Source of the DNA: Candidatus Uhrbacteria bacterium RIFOXYB12_FULL_58_10
Lineage (GTDB): Bacteria; Patescibacteriota; Patescibacteriia; UBA9934; GWF2-40-263
Direction of reading: 5' to 3'
DNA: 23,823 nucleotides
Assembly (NCBI GenBank): GCA_943357275.1
Contig: CALRGL010000003.1
Coordinates: 1 to 23,823 of the forward strand
Shown here: positions 22,595 through 23,823 of the stretch, in pieces
Numbering within the stretch: the first letter of the stretch is position 1
How the letters are laid out: each line of letters opens with the position of its first letter
Position numbers and translations under genes: made by a program
Notes under the pieces: generated by a model
What the model saw: only the letters and a program-made list of their open reading frames with translations
Databases searched by the model: none
What the model was told of the DNA's origin: nothing

Positions 22595-23823
22595 CTAGGA
22601 CTTAAACGTATCGTTAAAATTGGTAATTTCTTTTCGGAGTAATGCGTCGATTTCGTCTGAAATCGCTTTTTCTGTGCGAAGTTTGTTCAATGTTTCTGCT
22701 CCAGAGGAAAGCATATACGAACGGAACGCGTGTTCCCAAGCCACAACCTGATCAACAGCAATCGTATCCAAGAATCCATTGATCACCGCGAAGATAATCG
22801 CGACTTGTTCTTCAAATGGAAGTGGTTGATATTGTGGTTGTTTGAGCAGTTCTGTTGTGCGTCGTCCACGTTCAATTTGTGAGCGTGTTTGTGGATCGAG
22901 GTCTGTTGCAAACTGTGAGAAGGCTTCAAGCTCGCGGAACTGTGCGAGATCAAGTCGTAACTTTCCAGCCACTTTCTTCATAGCTTTTGTTTGTGCAGAA
23001 GATCCGACACGAGACACAGAAAGTCCAACGTTGAGCGCTGGGCGAATACCTCGGTAGAACAAATCGGTTTCGAGATAGATCTGACCGTCCGTAATAGAAA
23101 TCACGTTTGTTGGAATGTACGCAGACACGTCCCCAGCTTGAGTCTCGATAATTGGGAGTGCTGTCAAAGATCCTCCTCCGTTTGCTTCGTTCAAACGTGC
23201 CGCACGTTCGAGCAAACGAGAGTGAAGGTAGAATACGTCTCCAGGATAAGCTTCACGACCCGGTGGACGTCGAAGAAGCAAAGAGATTTCGCGGTAAGCC
23301 CAAGCTTGCTTAGACAAATCATCGTAAATAACGAGAGCGTCTTCTCCTTTTTCCATGAAAAATTCACCGATTGTACAACCGGTAAATGGAGCAATATAAG
23401 AAAGCGCTGCTGGGTCAGAAGCTCCTGCCACAACCACGGTTGTATATTCCATAGCACCGGCTTCTTCCAAACGTGCAACGATTTTTGCGATCTTGGATTC
23501 CTTTTGTCCAACAGCTACGTAAATACATTTCACGCCGAGTCCTTTTTGGTTGATGATCGTGTCGATCGCAATCGCTGTCTTTCCTGTTTGTCGATCTCCA
23601 ATAATAAGCTCACGTTGACCACGACCAATCGGAATCATCGCGTCGATTGCTTTGATACCGGTTTGAAGTGGAACACCAACAGACTTACGCGTCATGACGC
23701 CTGGGGCGATCTTTTCGATTGGATAGAATTTCTTTGCATTCAATTTGCCTTTGCCATCAATTGGGTTTCCAAGTGGGTCAACCACACGTCCCAAAATATC
23801 TTCTGAAATTGGCACGGACAAAA
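22595..23823 (-). CDS. atpA: ATP synthase F1 alpha subunit (5' end outside window)
   Basis: The visible 409 codons cover roughly the last four fifths of AtpA. They include the P-loop G-D-R-Q-T-G-K-T, the D-D-L-S-K-Q-A Walker B region and the arginine finger in V-S-R-V-G-S. The C-terminal helical domain is complete, ending at TAG 22597-22595. The frame is open to the window edge, so the real start lies beyond it; the TTG at 23821 is internal. The order alpha-gamma-beta-epsilon is the standard atp order, so delta and the Fo genes probably lie upstream, out of view. Confidence 0.98.
   Translation of the reverse strand, partial: LSVPISEDILGRVVDPLGNPIDGKGKLNAKKFYPIEKIAPGVMTRKSVGVPLQTGIKAIDAMIPIGRGQRELIIGDRQTGKTAIAIDTIINQKGLGVKCIYVAVGQKESKIAKIVARLEEAGAMEYTTVVVAGASDPAALSYIAPFTGCTIGEFFMEKGEDALVIYDDLSKQAWAYREISLLLRRPPGREAYPGDVFYLHSRLLERAARLNEANGGGSLTALPIIETQAGDVSAYIPTNVISITDGQIYLETDLFYRGIRPALNVGLSVSRVGSSAQTKAMKKVAGKLRLDLAQFRELEAFSQFATDLDPQTRSQIERGRRTTELLKQPQYQPLPFEEQVAIIFAVINGFLDTIAVDQVVAWEHAFRSYMLSSGAETLNKLRTEKAISDEIDALLRKEITNFNDTFKS

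Noticed and set aside
1..23823. CRISPR arrays, tRNA, rRNA, transposases or prophage genes
   Set aside because: I saw no regularly spaced repeats, no tRNA-like T-loop or acceptor pairing, no rRNA sequence and no transposase or phage domains; nearly all spacers over 100 bp are explained by promoters and terminators.
1..23823. UGA recoded as glycine, as in Gracilibacteria/SR1
   Set aside because: No conserved gene has an internal UGA apart from the prfB frameshift site, and UGA terminates rsmA and the epimerase at the expected places.

Overview
The window looks like a chromosomal segment from a Candidate Phyla Radiation (Patescibacteria) bacterium. The signs are a TSP3-repeat membrane protein next to a giant Cys-rich secreted protein, compact gene packing with 1-4 bp overlaps, weak Shine-Dalgarno sites and moderate GC. 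A narrower placement (Magasanikbacteria/Uhrbacteria-like) is only a guess. Every gene I accept lies on the minus strand, so transcription runs from high to low coordinates. UGA is an ordinary stop: it ends several genes and forms the prfB frameshift site.

Layout from high to low coordinates. (1) 23823-19891: the 3' part of an F-type ATP synthase operon (atpA partial, atpG, atpD, atpC), closed by a hairpin terminator. (2) 19764-18691: a single gene with its own promoter and terminator, encoding a carbonic-anhydrase-like protein with C-x-D-x-R and H/C zinc-ligand signatures. (3) 18588-11380: a six-gene operon related to hydrogenase-4 / formate hydrogenlyase / complex I, in the order hyfI, hyfB, hyfC, hyfE, hyfF, hyfG. 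The antiporter-like and NuoH-like membrane subunits keep their key charged residues. The large subunit has lost all four NiFe cysteines, and the small subunit has lost at least three of the four ligands of the proximal Fe-S cluster. No ferredoxin-like subunit is encoded. It therefore resembles the energy-converting-hydrogenase-related (Ehr) complexes, but with a further degraded redox arm. (4) 11254-10185: three small two-helix membrane proteins with clear promoters and terminators, the middle one ending in a GC-rich tail. (5) 10056-8125: groES-groEL under a sigma70-like promoter that overlaps a near-consensus CIRCE (HrcA) operator. (6) 7994-1: a probable long operon of a small membrane protein, prfB (with a conserved programmed +1 frameshift), an NAD-dependent sugar epimerase, tsaC, rsmA, a TSP3-repeat membrane protein and a large Cys-rich secreted protein that runs off the window.

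The most interesting feature is the hydrogenase-like operon. It has kept its proton-translocating parts and lost its redox cofactor sites, and it sits beside a carbonic-anhydrase-like gene and the ATP synthase. One testable idea is that it is an ion-translocating machine no longer driven by hydrogen chemistry, possibly coupled to CO2/bicarbonate. That coupling is inference from neighbourhood and analogy to DAB and NDH-1MS systems, not shown by the sequence.
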